Source: Planotetraspora phitsanulokensis
Lineage (GTDB): Bacteria > Actinomycetota > Actinomycetes > Streptosporangiales > Streptosporangiaceae
DNA length: 64,000 bases
Direction of reading: 5' to 3'
Assembly: GCF_016863295.1 (NCBI RefSeq)
Contig: NZ_BOOP01000034.1
Span: 94,984 to 158,983, forward strand
In this document: one piece after another, positions 27,434 through 35,935 of the stretch
Numbering within the stretch: the stretch's first letter is position 1
Layout of the letters: each line of letters starts with the position of its first letter
Made by a program: the position numbers and the translations under genes
The notes under the pieces: generated by a model
Told to the model about the DNA's origin: nothing
Seen by the model: the letters and a program-made list of their open reading frames with translations, nothing else
The model's database searches: none

Positions 27434-28585
27434 TCAGGAGCCGTAGATGTGCACCAGTTCGGCGTCAGGGCTGTGCATGAGGGGGTTGTAGTGCTCGCCG
27501 AACAGCTTGGCCACCAGTTCGCCGCGACTGCTGACGTCCACCTTGGCGAAGATCGACTTGAGATGGTCGCGCACTGTGTGGGGAGACAGATGGAGCCGTT
27601 TGGCGATCTCCGTCGTGCTGTGCCCGCGAGCCACCCGCTCGGTCACCTCACGCTCGCGTGGCGTCAGCGAGTACGCCTCCACGATGATGGGGACGATCTG
27701 CCCCGAGGTCGCCGGCTCGATCACCACCGTGACCGGGCCCGGCTGCCGCCGCCGGTCGTACAACACCGAGGCGTGGATGCTGAACCAGCGTCCGCTGTCG
27801 CCGCGGAGCCGTACGACGGCGGGACCGGACTCCCGTTCGGCGGCGACGGCCCGTGCGCGGGCCACCACCGAGTAGATGGCCGCCGTCCACAGCGAGTTCG
27901 AGGGCGCGGTCCAAGGGGAGCCGCACAGCTCGCCGAACCAGCGCTCCGCGTGCGCGTCGGCGAAGGTGACCCGGTCGTCGTCGTCGAACAAGGCGGTTCC
28001 CGGCGGCTCGGCGGCCTCGCCCGACTTTTCGCGGTCGTTGGTGACGGCGAGGCCGGCCAGGCTCATCGCGACCTCGGGGGCCAAGCGGGCGATGTGCCGT
28101 AGGTCGCGCTCGTCGAAGGGCGGGCGGTCGGCGAAGCGGAACAGGTCCACCACGCCCCAGGCGCCGCCGCCGATGCGGAAGGCCGCACGCATGTTGTCGG
28201 CGTAGCCCTGCGGACGCATGAATTCCTGGTAGCGGACACTACGGCCGAGACTTCCGCCGGTGGCCTGGCGGAGCGTGCCCGCGGCGTGCGCGGAGCGCGC
28301 CACGTCGCGGAACGTGAGCACGTCCTCGGTGCGGTATTCACGATGCCAGTAGGACTCGCAGTGCACCGGCTCGATGTTCTCCGCCCGGATCGGCGTGGTC
28401 GGCAACACGGTCGCCGGATCGGTGCCGAACCACGCCGCCGCGTCGTAGGGCACCAGTCGGCGCAGTCTGCGCGCGGCCGCCTCGAAAACCTCGACCCCCG
28501 TGCCCGCGGCCATGTACCCAGGCGCGGACGTCCCCCCGATCCTGTCCACGCCTCCATGCTGCCAGGTGGTTCCCGTGCGGTGCAT
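27434..28585 (-). CDS. LuxR-family regulator with N-terminal GAF-like sensor
   Basis: 383 residues. The C-terminal LuxR helix-turn-helix is clear at about 310-370 (LTPREREVTERVARGHSTTE, HLSPHTVRDHLKSIF). The N-terminal 190 residues look like a GAF-type ligand domain (LVPYDAAAWFGTDPA, FRIGGGAWGVVDLFRFADRP), followed by a PAS-like middle part. There is no receiver domain, so it is not a classical response regulator. It is divergent from the flavoprotein gene with a 116-base gap and is probably its regulator. The start could also be a GTG about 12 codons downstream with GGAGG before it. Confidence 0.87.
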   Translation of the reverse strand: MHRTGTTWQHGGVDRIGGTSAPGYMAAGTGVEVFEAAARRLRRLVPYDAAAWFGTDPATVLPTTPIRAENIEPVHCESYWHREYRTEDVLTFRDVARSAHAAGTLRQATGGSLGRSVRYQEFMRPQGYADNMRAAFRIGGGAWGVVDLFRFADRPPFDERDLRHIARLAPEVAMSLAGLAVTNDREKSGEAAEPPGTALFDDDDRVTFADAHAERWFGELCGSPWTAPSNSLWTAAIYSVVARARAVAAERESGPAVVRLRGDSGRWFSIHASVLYDRRRQPGPVTVVIEPATSGQIVPIIVEAYSLTPREREVTERVARGHSTTEIAKRLHLSPHTVRDHLKSIFAKVDVSSRGELVAKLFGEHYNPLMHSPDAELVHIYGS

Positions 28586-28701
28586 CCCTCATTTGCGGGG
28601 GATGGCGAAGCGGACAAACCCCTACGCGTGGGATGGGATCGGATCATGTCCTCCGGCACCGTCGATCGGGACGATTGACCCGATCTGGAAGGACTCTCAC
28701 G

Positions 28702-30087
28702 GTGCCTGTCACCTCTCCCGACGACTTGGTGTACCTGACCTCGCTCTTGGACGGCGCGCTGATCCTGCCCGGCGATCCGGGCTGGGACGCGGCGCGGTCC
28801 GCCTGGCAGCTGGCCGTGGACCAACGCCCGGCCGCGGTGGTGCGGGCCAGGTCCAGCGCCGACGTGGCCGCCACGCTGGAGGCAGCCCAGGCGTACGGCC
28901 TGCGCGTCGCCCCACAGGGCACCGGGCACAACGCCGCCCCGCTCGGCCCGCTGAACGACACGATCCTGCTGCGCACGTCCGAGATGTCGACGGTGCACAT
29001 CGACGCCGGCCGGCGGCGGGCGCGCGTGGGCGCCGGCGTGGTGTGGGCGGATGTCAACACGGCGGCCGCCAAGCACGGGTTGGCCGGCCTCAGCGGCACC
29101 GCGGCCGACGTCGGCGTGGTGGGCTACACCCTCGGCGGCGGCCTGTCGTGGTTCGCCCGCTCGCACGGGCTGGCCGCCAACCACGTCACCGCCGCCACAG
29201 TTGTGACCGCCGACGGCCGGATCCTGCACGTGGACGCCGAACACGAGCCCGAGCTGTTCTGGGCGATCCGCGGCGGCGGGGGCGGTTTCTGCGTGATCAC
29301 CGAGCTCGAGTTCGACTTGTTCCCCATCACCGAGGTGCACGCCGGGGCGATGTACTGGCCCCTGGAACAGGCCTGGGCCGTGCTGACGCGCTGGCGCGAC
29401 TGGACGGCGACCGTACCCGACACGGTCACCTCGCTTGGCCGGCTCCTCCGCTTCCCCCCGCTGGAGGAGATCCCGCAGCCGTTCCGCGGCCGCGACCTCG
29501 TGGCCGTCGAAGCCGTGGCGCAGCTCGACCGGCACGCCACCGACGAGCTGCTCGCACCGCTGCGCGAGCTCGCTCCGGAGATCGACACCTTCGCGCCGAC
29601 CCCGGTCACCGACCTGCACATGCTCCATCTCGACCCGCCCGGCCCGACCCCGGCGACCGGGGACGGGTTCCAGGTCACCGGACTGCCCGACGACGCCTTG
29701 GCCGCGCTGCTGGCGGTGGCCGGCCCCGGCAACGACGTCCCTCTGCTGACGGTCGAGGCGCGGCACCTCGGCGGCGCCCTCGCCCCGGAGGCGCGTCAGG
29801 GTGGTGCGGTGTCCTCGTTGAACGCCGCCTTCGGCCTGTTCTCGGGCGGCATCACGGTCGACGCCGGCTCCGCCGCCGCCGTCCACGCCGCTCTCGACGC
29901 CCTTTCCGCGGCCATGACGCCTTGGCGGGCGTCCACCTCGTACCGCAACTTCACCGAACGGCGCGCCGACGGGCTCGCCTTCGAACCCGCGCACGTGCAC
30001 CGCAGGCTGCAGGAGGTCAAGGAGACCTACGACCCGCTGGACGTCATCCGGGCCAATCACCCGGTCCTGCCCTCCCGCTCAGCGTGA
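28702..30087 (+). CDS. FAD-linked oxidoreductase (berberine bridge enzyme/VAO family)
   Basis: 461 residues from GTG 28702, which has GGAAGGA eight bases upstream. The PP-loop FAD-binding domain covers about 35-210: APQGTGHNAAPLG contains the His that usually carries covalent FAD, and VGYTLGGGLSWFARSHGL follows. The second Cys attachment site of bicovalent members is absent (Ala in GTAADVG), so single-point flavinylation is expected. A substrate domain follows, and the C-terminal BBE motif is YDPLDVIRANHPV. Such enzymes oxidise sugars, alkaloids or polyketide intermediates. The methyltransferase gene starts 12 bases later, which suggests a two-gene tailoring unit. Confidence 0.9.
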   Translation: MPVTSPDDLVYLTSLLDGALILPGDPGWDAARSAWQLAVDQRPAAVVRARSSADVAATLEAAQAYGLRVAPQGTGHNAAPLGPLNDTILLRTSEMSTVHIDAGRRRARVGAGVVWADVNTAAAKHGLAGLSGTAADVGVVGYTLGGGLSWFARSHGLAANHVTAATVVTADGRILHVDAEHEPELFWAIRGGGGGFCVITELEFDLFPITEVHAGAMYWPLEQAWAVLTRWRDWTATVPDTVTSLGRLLRFPPLEEIPQPFRGRDLVAVEAVAQLDRHATDELLAPLRELAPEIDTFAPTPVTDLHMLHLDPPGPTPATGDGFQVTGLPDDALAALLAVAGPGNDVPLLTVEARHLGGALAPEARQGGAVSSLNAAFGLFSGGITVDAGSAAAVHAALDALSAAMTPWRASTSYRNFTERRADGLAFEPAHVHRRLQEVKETYDPLDVIRANHPVLPSRSA

Positions 30088-30099
30088 AGCGGAGCGGGA

Positions 30100-30828
30100 A
30101 TGACGCATCATCAGGTGACCCAGGAGGAATGGCTCGCCGGGCGCGAAGGCGACTGGACGGAGCAGAGGTCGAAGGTCACCTACCCGTCGAGGGCGCAGGT
30201 CCTCGAGCTCGCGGTCGCGCTGGCACGGCCGATCCCCGGCCACATCATCGAGTTCGGCACTTGGAAGGGCTACTCGACCAGGGTCATCAGGGATGAGCTC
30301 TACCGGTCGCGGTTATGGGATCCGTCTCAGTGGAAGAAGCGGATTTACGCCTGTGACTCATTCGAGGGACTGCCGGAGTCTTATGAGCACCTGTCGGCCG
30401 GTACATTCGCCACCCCGGTTCCCCGGCTCCGCGGTGTCCGGATCGTCAAGGGTTTCTTCGAGGACTCCCTCACGCCCGAGCTCGCCGCCGAAGTCGGCCG
30501 GGTCAGCTTCGCTCACCTCGACGCGGACCTGGAGTCGGCGACCACGTGCGCGCTCGACTGGCTGACGCCGCTGCTGGGCGGGGGCAGCCTGCTGTTGTTC
30601 GACGAGTTCTTCGGCGAGGACCCGGCCGAGTGCCGGGCCTTCGTCGACTGGACCAAGCGCACGGGCATCCGCACGACGCTTGTCGCGGTCTTCGGCAGGG
30701 AGCCGAGCGGCAAGGGGGAGACGACGGACCGGAGGGCCCTGTTCCAGGTGATCGGCGACGAGCGGCATTCCAAGGCGCTGCCGCTGCTCCCCGTCCGGCT
30801 CCGCCGCAAGCTCGCCTCGACCTGGTGA
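30100..30828 (+). CDS. TylF/MycF-type O-methyltransferase-like protein
   Basis: 242 residues. Motifs of the macrocin O-methyltransferase family are in order: HIIEFGTWKGYSTRVIR (SAM site), IYACDSFEGLPESYEHL, VSFAHLDADLESATTCALDW (metal-binding Asp residues) and LLLFDEFFGEDPAE. Relatives methylate sugar hydroxyls of macrolides and other natural products or modify cell-surface glycans, usually with Mg2+. It is co-transcribed with the flavoprotein gene upstream. The missing scaffold genes mean the substrate cannot be named. Confidence 0.85.
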   Translation: MTHHQVTQEEWLAGREGDWTEQRSKVTYPSRAQVLELAVALARPIPGHIIEFGTWKGYSTRVIRDELYRSRLWDPSQWKKRIYACDSFEGLPESYEHLSAGTFATPVPRLRGVRIVKGFFEDSLTPELAAEVGRVSFAHLDADLESATTCALDWLTPLLGGGSLLLFDEFFGEDPAECRAFVDWTKRTGIRTTLVAVFGREPSGKGETTDRRALFQVIGDERHSKALPLLPVRLRRKLASTW

Positions 30829-30857
30829 CGTACGGCTTCGCATCCCAGAAATGATCA

Positions 30858-30897
30858 ACGGTGCCTGACCAGCGGCTTCGCCGCGGTCAGGCACCGT
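30858..30897 (+). terminator. Terminator of the flavoprotein/methyltransferase unit
   Basis: A long hairpin: 13-bp outer stem (ACGGTGCCTGACC with its complement), one bulged A, a 5-bp inner stem and a TTC loop, followed by TTTC. It starts 30 bases after the stop codon. Confidence 0.88.
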
Positions 30898-31043
30898 TTC
30901 TCGAGGTCGAGCGGAGATCGTGGGTGTGCCACGCCCTGCCACTTCCCTGACCGTTCTCTGGACGGTCATCAGGTCTACACCGTCCAAGCACGCGAGTCGG
31001 CCATGATCACCCGCGTTCGAAATCGCGAGGAGTGCGGCAGGAC

Positions 31044-31649
31044 ATGTGGGAACAGACGCATCGGCGGGAGTCATCAGACGCCTGCCACCAGAGCAGTCAC
31101 GTGGTCCTGACTGAAAAGCTGCGGTTCCAGAGTCCGACTGAAGGTGAACTGGGAATGGAGTCAGCCTCGGCGGGCGATGCCGAGGCGCAGCACTGGCTCG
31201 GCTGGTACCCGACAGAGATTGCCACTGAGCCATGGCGTACACACCTCTTGGCCACGCCACCGCGGCGGAAAGGAGGTGTCGCGCAGTTCAACGACGCCTG
31301 GAAACTGCATGGCGTCGACTCCCGGACCGGCAACCATGCTGGCGTGGCCGGCGTAAGGGGAACGCCCCATGGTTACGAGATCGGCGGCTGGCTCGCTCCC
31401 GCGTTTCGTCGTCGCCGCTTGGGGAGTGAACTGTTCGGCGCGGCACTGACGCTGGCTCACGAACACCTTGGCATCGCCGTGGTCGTAGCGGGCACGGAGA
31501 TCACCAACGTGGCCTGCCGTCGTGCACTGGAGGCGGCCGGATTCATTCCCATCCAGGGCGCACCCTTTCATGTGCTTCCGAATGGTCGAGTGATCTACTC
31601 CTGCTGGTACCTGCACACAACGAGCACCCCGAGACGATGCGACCAGTAG
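31044..31649 (+). CDS. GNAT-family N-acetyltransferase
   Basis: 201 residues from ATG 31044, with a GAGGAG site 11 bases upstream; a GTG four codons earlier is also possible. The acetyl-CoA binding segment is recognisable as GGWLAPAFRRRRLGSELF, with ITNVACRRALEAAGFIPI as motif B. The first 60 residues are less typical, and the true start may lie further downstream, near 31100. The acceptor cannot be inferred. The gene is isolated between a terminator and a convergent gene. Confidence 0.72.
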   Translation: MWEQTHRRESSDACHQSSHVVLTEKLRFQSPTEGELGMESASAGDAEAQHWLGWYPTEIATEPWRTHLLATPPRRKGGVAQFNDAWKLHGVDSRTGNHAGVAGVRGTPHGYEIGGWLAPAFRRRRLGSELFGAALTLAHEHLGIAVVVAGTEITNVACRRALEAAGFIPIQGAPFHVLPNGRVIYSCWYLHTTSTPRRCDQ

Positions 31650-31739
31650 CTTGCTCCATCTATTCGGGGGAGTTTCCAGGAAGACCTCGGGCTATCCGTA
31701 TCCAGCCTGGTCGCGCCTTCGGTGTCCGCGCTCCATTGA

Positions 31740-32174
31740 TTACTGCGGAGGCCAGATCTGACGTGCGCGGGGGAGGTCCTTCATTCCGCCGCCGAGAGGA
31801 ATCACGCCCCACAGGAATGGGATGACGTAGTTGGGCGGCTCGCCGAGAAGGTCGGGGAGTTCGTCTTCGGTGATGTCGAGGGAGAAGGCCCTGCCCCTGA
31901 GGTCCGGTGTCCACCCCTCGTCGAGTGCACGCCGGATCGCCGCTGCCACAAGGATGGGTCGTACAGCGATGGCCCGCTCTCCTAGCCAGTTGTCGGGCCG
32001 GGCGCAGGGAAGGGTGATCTTGAGGACGCTGCCGGGTTGTGCGGCGAGTTCCACCGAGAACGACATGGGAGTCCAGCCGTTGCCTTCGGAGTACGTGGGC
32101 CTGTGACGGATGCGCCACCGAAACATCGTGCCGGCCACGGTGATGAGCCGAGAGCCCTTCTTGGGCATGGCCAT
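31740..32174 (-). CDS. Conserved actinobacterial hypothetical protein
   Basis: 144 residues from ATG 32174, which has AAGGAGA five bases upstream; the longer open frame to 32306 lacks such a site. The N-terminus MAMPKKGSRLITVAGTMFRW and core RPILVAAAIRRALDEGWTP resemble small actinobacterial proteins of unknown function. No signal peptide, membrane helix or catalytic motif is visible. The terminal segment is Gly/Pro-rich. Converges on the GNAT gene. Confidence 0.65.
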   Translation of the reverse strand: MAMPKKGSRLITVAGTMFRWRIRHRPTYSEGNGWTPMSFSVELAAQPGSVLKITLPCARPDNWLGERAIAVRPILVAAAIRRALDEGWTPDLRGRAFSLDITEDELPDLLGEPPNYVIPFLWGVIPLGGGMKDLPRARQIWPPQ

Positions 32175-32483
32175 GAAATCTCCTTCGCCCAAGTCCCGTG
32201 ATGTGTCAGAACCAGAGATGCACTGAGGCGGATTCCCGGCAGCGTAGCGTCGGCCCGGGGCCGTAAGCGACTGAGTAATCCGGTGCATGGGGAAGGCGTT
32301 CAGCACGACCCGTGTTCAACGCGTACGCCGGCGACTGCGGCAGCCAGTCGAGTGAGGTTGCGCGAGTCAGCGAGAAGTCAGCAAGAGGCTGATACCGGAT
32401 CGCGCTAAACGTCGCCCATAGGCGTGATGAGTCGCGGCAGAAGGCCCGCGCGCAGGGCGGAGATCGTCACGGGGACGGCCACC
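32175..32483. other. 309-base spacer without a visible gene
   Basis: It lies between the hypothetical protein start and the end of the pentapeptide-repeat gene, both on the minus strand. It must hold the promoter of the 144-residue gene. I see no convincing hairpin, repeat or coding frame. Confidence 0.5.
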
Positions 32484-34088
32484 TCATTTGTGCAGTGCTC
32501 TTGGATCCGGGGAGACGACTGCCTTGGAACGCACGACAGCGATGTGGGGGTGCTGGCCGATCCGATGCCTCGTCGGACGCGTGCCCGCCGCCCAGTACAC
32601 CGTGCCCGCCGTCAGCGCCGCCACCAGCGTGAGCCAGCCGAGTGCCCGTCCGACGCGCAGGCCGTATCCGGAGGCCAGCCAGTACAGCGACAGCAGCACC
32701 CTGGCCCGGACACGCCGGCTGCTCAGCCGCCGCATCTCCATCGCGCCGAACGCGAAGTCGGCAGAGGTCTTCGCGTCACTCACGCCCGGCCGCAGCCGCT
32801 CGTACAGGGCTCCGAGCCAGTCGGCGCCGAGCGACTGCGCGCTCCGCCGGCCGCCAGGACGTTCATCCGCCTCGCTCGTCGCGGAGGCGCGCCATGCGAC
32901 TGCCCGCATCGAACCTGACCGCTTCGCTCTCACGCGCTCCACGGCGACATCGCGCACCTCCAGGTCGCTCGGAGGCCAGCCCCGCCAAAGGTGTTCGTCG
33001 GCGAGGACGACGCGGCGGGTCCACCACCGGACGGGCGGCCAGCCGAGGCGCCAGCTCACACCGGCCGGGGTCGTGGCGAACAGGCAGTCCGACAGGCGCA
33101 GCCCCTCGGGTCGGCGGAGCCCGCCGAGGCCGCATGTGCGGAGATCGGCACCGCTGAGCGTGAGCGCGTCGGCGTGGAGGTTGTCGAGTGACGTCACGCG
33201 CATCCGTCCCGACCTCCGGGTGATGTCCGACGACCCTGTGAGCGTCGCGTCCCGCAGGTCGATCTCCGCGGCTGACAGGCGCGCGGTGAACGGCCCGGTG
33301 ACGACCGCGGCGCGCAGGGTCACCCGGCAACCGCCGGTGTCGAGATGAAGCGGCCCGCAGGCGCGGACGTCTGACAGCGACAGCCGCCGCCCGACCAGCA
33401 TTGGACCGAGGTAGGCCGGGCCGTGGAAGCGCAGGCCGTCGAACCCGGCGCTTCTCCCGACGACCGAGGCGCGAAAGGAGACGGCCCGGCGGAAACGGGC
33501 ACCACGGAAGGCGACATCCCCGGCGAACGCCGTACCTTCGAACGCGGCGAACCCATGAAACTCCGCCCCGCGGAACGAGGTGTCCTCGTCGAACCGAGCC
33601 TCGCCGAAAAGGGCGTCGCCGGCGACGCGAATGCGGTCGAAGCGTCCATGACCGCGTACCTGGGCGCCGTGCAGGGAGAGCTCGCGGTGAAACCGGGCTT
33701 CGCCGAAAGACACGTTTCCGGTGAAGCTCGTCCCGAAGAACGAGGCGAGGTGATCGAACCGGGCGTGGTCGAAGGTCGCGTCGCCGGCGAAGACGACCTC
33801 GCGGAAGCGCGCCGCGCCGGTGAAGACCGCACGGTCGAACCGTGCTCTGCCCAGGCGGCGCTCGACGCGCTCCAGGATGCGCGTGAGCAGGTCCTCCTCC
33901 AGGGTGGTGCCGCGTAGATCGATGGCTTGGCCGGGGACCAACCCACGCAGGACGCTCTCCACCTCCACCGGGCCCAGATGCGTGAGGCATCGGTCGTACG
34001 GCCCCCAGGCGGCACCCAGGCATTCGGGCGAGATGCCGCACGTCCTCCAGGCAACGTCGAGCAGAGCGAGCTTCAGCCGGGATGTCAT
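32484..34088 (-). CDS. Membrane-associated pentapeptide-repeat protein
   Basis: 534 residues from the ATG at 34088; the frame is open further upstream, but that part is arginine-rich filler. Residues about 65-260 hold tandem pentapeptide-type coils with a central Phe (ARFDRAVFTG, ATFDHARFDH, VSFGEARFH), which fold as a right-handed quadrilateral helix. A linker and one or two C-terminal membrane helices follow (GLRVGRALGWLTLVAALTAG). Similar actinobacterial proteins are often labelled membrane-associated oxidoreductase without proof. The role may be scaffolding or sensing. It is divergent from the first sensor kinase with a 277-base gap. Confidence 0.78.
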   Translation of the reverse strand: MTSRLKLALLDVAWRTCGISPECLGAAWGPYDRCLTHLGPVEVESVLRGLVPGQAIDLRGTTLEEDLLTRILERVERRLGRARFDRAVFTGAARFREVVFAGDATFDHARFDHLASFFGTSFTGNVSFGEARFHRELSLHGAQVRGHGRFDRIRVAGDALFGEARFDEDTSFRGAEFHGFAAFEGTAFAGDVAFRGARFRRAVSFRASVVGRSAGFDGLRFHGPAYLGPMLVGRRLSLSDVRACGPLHLDTGGCRVTLRAAVVTGPFTARLSAAEIDLRDATLTGSSDITRRSGRMRVTSLDNLHADALTLSGADLRTCGLGGLRRPEGLRLSDCLFATTPAGVSWRLGWPPVRWWTRRVVLADEHLWRGWPPSDLEVRDVAVERVRAKRSGSMRAVAWRASATSEADERPGGRRSAQSLGADWLGALYERLRPGVSDAKTSADFAFGAMEMRRLSSRRVRARVLLSLYWLASGYGLRVGRALGWLTLVAALTAGTVYWAAGTRPTRHRIGQHPHIAVVRSKAVVSPDPRALHK

Positions 34089-34365
34089 GGCAACGTGGTA
34101 CCCAATGTCGCGTATCAAGGCGCTAAATGACGATCGAACGGTAACACGATGTATCCAGACAATCACTATCTGGTGAGTAATGGAACTGTTCGTCGACCTC
34201 GCCCTTCTCTGCCTCGGCTCGCGCGGTCGTAGCCCCTGCTCGGCGATCTCGGCCGACACCGTGACGGCCTCCCTGCCGTGATGTCGACGAGGATGCAGGT
34301 GGCCTCGGCCCTTTCGCAGCGCTCTCCCGCCCATGTGTTCCACTAGCCAGAGGGGGCTCGTTTGG

Positions 34366-35787
34366 ATGAGCGCGCGACACCAAATGTCCATTACGGCCCG
34401 CATCACGCTGTTCGCTGGCATAGTGGCGGGCCTGCTCTGCTCGCTGCTCGCCATCGTCCTCATGATCGCCATCAAGCGTTTCGCCGTCGTGAACGCCACT
34501 GAGGAGATCACCTCGGCCGGTGGCCGCGTGGCCGTGCAAATGGAGAGGGGCCGGTTGGACTACCCCCTTGCGGAACGCCCGAACCGCAACATCCAAGTCG
34601 TCGACCCACACGGTCGGGTGGTCGCTTCGACCTCGAAGCTGCGGGGCAAGCCGGCCATGGCGACGTTCACCCCTGATGGCAAGAACAGCGCGACCTCCGT
34701 CGTGTGCGGCGGGGTCTTCCCTTCTGGTGAATGCGACATCGTCGTTGTGCAATGGGCCCACCGCGCCGGCCAGAGATGGCTCGTCTACAGTTCTTCCCCT
34801 GCGATCCCGCCATGGGTCGATCCGCTGCTGGCCGGGGCGGTGGGAGGGAGCGCGGTGGCGCTCGTCGCGGCCATCACCTACCTCGGCCGCCGCAACGCCC
34901 GGGCATCCCTCAGGCCGGTGAGGGCCATCCGAGCCGAACTCGAGGAGATCAACGCGGCCTCTCCGCACCGCCGGGTACCGGTATCGGCCGCCCATGACGA
35001 GATTCACGAAATGGCCGAAAGCGTCAACCGCACCTTGAATCGGCTGGACACCGCGCTGCAACACCAGCGCCAGTTCCTCTCCAACGCCTCCCACGACCTG
35101 CGCAGCCCGATCGCCGCGATGCGCGCCGAGTTGGAGGACGCCCTCCTCGCGCCCCAGGAGACCAGCGTGGCCACGGTGGTGCGCGCCGTTCTCGGCAGTC
35201 TGGACCGGCTGCAGGCGATCGTGCAGGATCTGCTGACCCTCGAACGGCTGGATGCCGGCCTGCCGGGCGCATGCGACCGGATCGCCCTGACCGAGCTCGT
35301 CGCCGCAGAGTGCCGGATCCACCGCGATTCACCAAAGACGTTCGAATGCTCGCTCGGACCCGGAGTGGTGGTGATCGGCGACCGGCTACGGCTGTCTCGA
35401 GTGGTCGCCAACCTCATCGACAACGCCGAAAGGCACGCCGACACGACGGTCTGTGTCACCGTACGGCACGAGCCGAGCGGCCGGTGCGGCGATCAACGCC
35501 TGCCGTACGGCGCCGCGGTGCTGGAGGTCCTCGACGACGGGCCGGGCATCGATCCGGACAAGCGCGAACTGGTGTTCCAGCGGTTCGCCCGGCTGGACAG
35601 CGACCGCTCCCGCGGCGCCGGGGGAACGGGGCTGGGCCTGGCGATCGCCCGCCAGATCGCCGAGGCCGCCGGGGGGACCCTGCGGATCGAGGACAGCTCC
35701 CGCGGCGCACGCTTCGTCCTTCGCCTTCCCGCAGCGTCATCGGAGAGCGACCCTGCCGATCCTGCCTCCCACCTCGGTGGGCGATGA
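34366..35787 (+). CDS. Sensor histidine kinase 1 of a tandem pair
   Basis: 473 residues. Membrane helix at about 10-35, extracytoplasmic sensor about 36-150 with IQVVDPHGRVVAST and the Cys pair in VCGGVFPSGEC, second helix about 160-182, HAMP-like linker, H-box NASHDLRSPIAAM (phosphorylated His), and an ATPase domain with VVANLIDNAERH, DDGPGIDPDKR and GGTGLGLAIARQI. It is expected to phosphorylate an unlinked response regulator, since none is encoded nearby. A close paralogue follows after 148 bases. The ribosome-binding site is weak; ATG 34384 is an alternative start. Confidence 0.9.
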   Translation: MSARHQMSITARITLFAGIVAGLLCSLLAIVLMIAIKRFAVVNATEEITSAGGRVAVQMERGRLDYPLAERPNRNIQVVDPHGRVVASTSKLRGKPAMATFTPDGKNSATSVVCGGVFPSGECDIVVVQWAHRAGQRWLVYSSSPAIPPWVDPLLAGAVGGSAVALVAAITYLGRRNARASLRPVRAIRAELEEINAASPHRRVPVSAAHDEIHEMAESVNRTLNRLDTALQHQRQFLSNASHDLRSPIAAMRAELEDALLAPQETSVATVVRAVLGSLDRLQAIVQDLLTLERLDAGLPGACDRIALTELVAAECRIHRDSPKTFECSLGPGVVVIGDRLRLSRVVANLIDNAERHADTTVCVTVRHEPSGRCGDQRLPYGAAVLEVLDDGPGIDPDKRELVFQRFARLDSDRSRGAGGTGLGLAIARQIAEAAGGTLRIEDSSRGARFVLRLPAASSESDPADPASHLGGR

Positions 35788-35935
35788 GCGGATCGCGCCG
35801 CCTGTCTCTCGGAGATCGACGGGGTCACCCAGAGGCACGCTCCCGCGTAAAGGTAAAGGTCCGTTCGAGGACACCCCTGCTCAGAGAGGGCATGGCCCAC
35901 GTGCTGGACTGGTCGTGGGAAAGGGGGCCCGGTCA

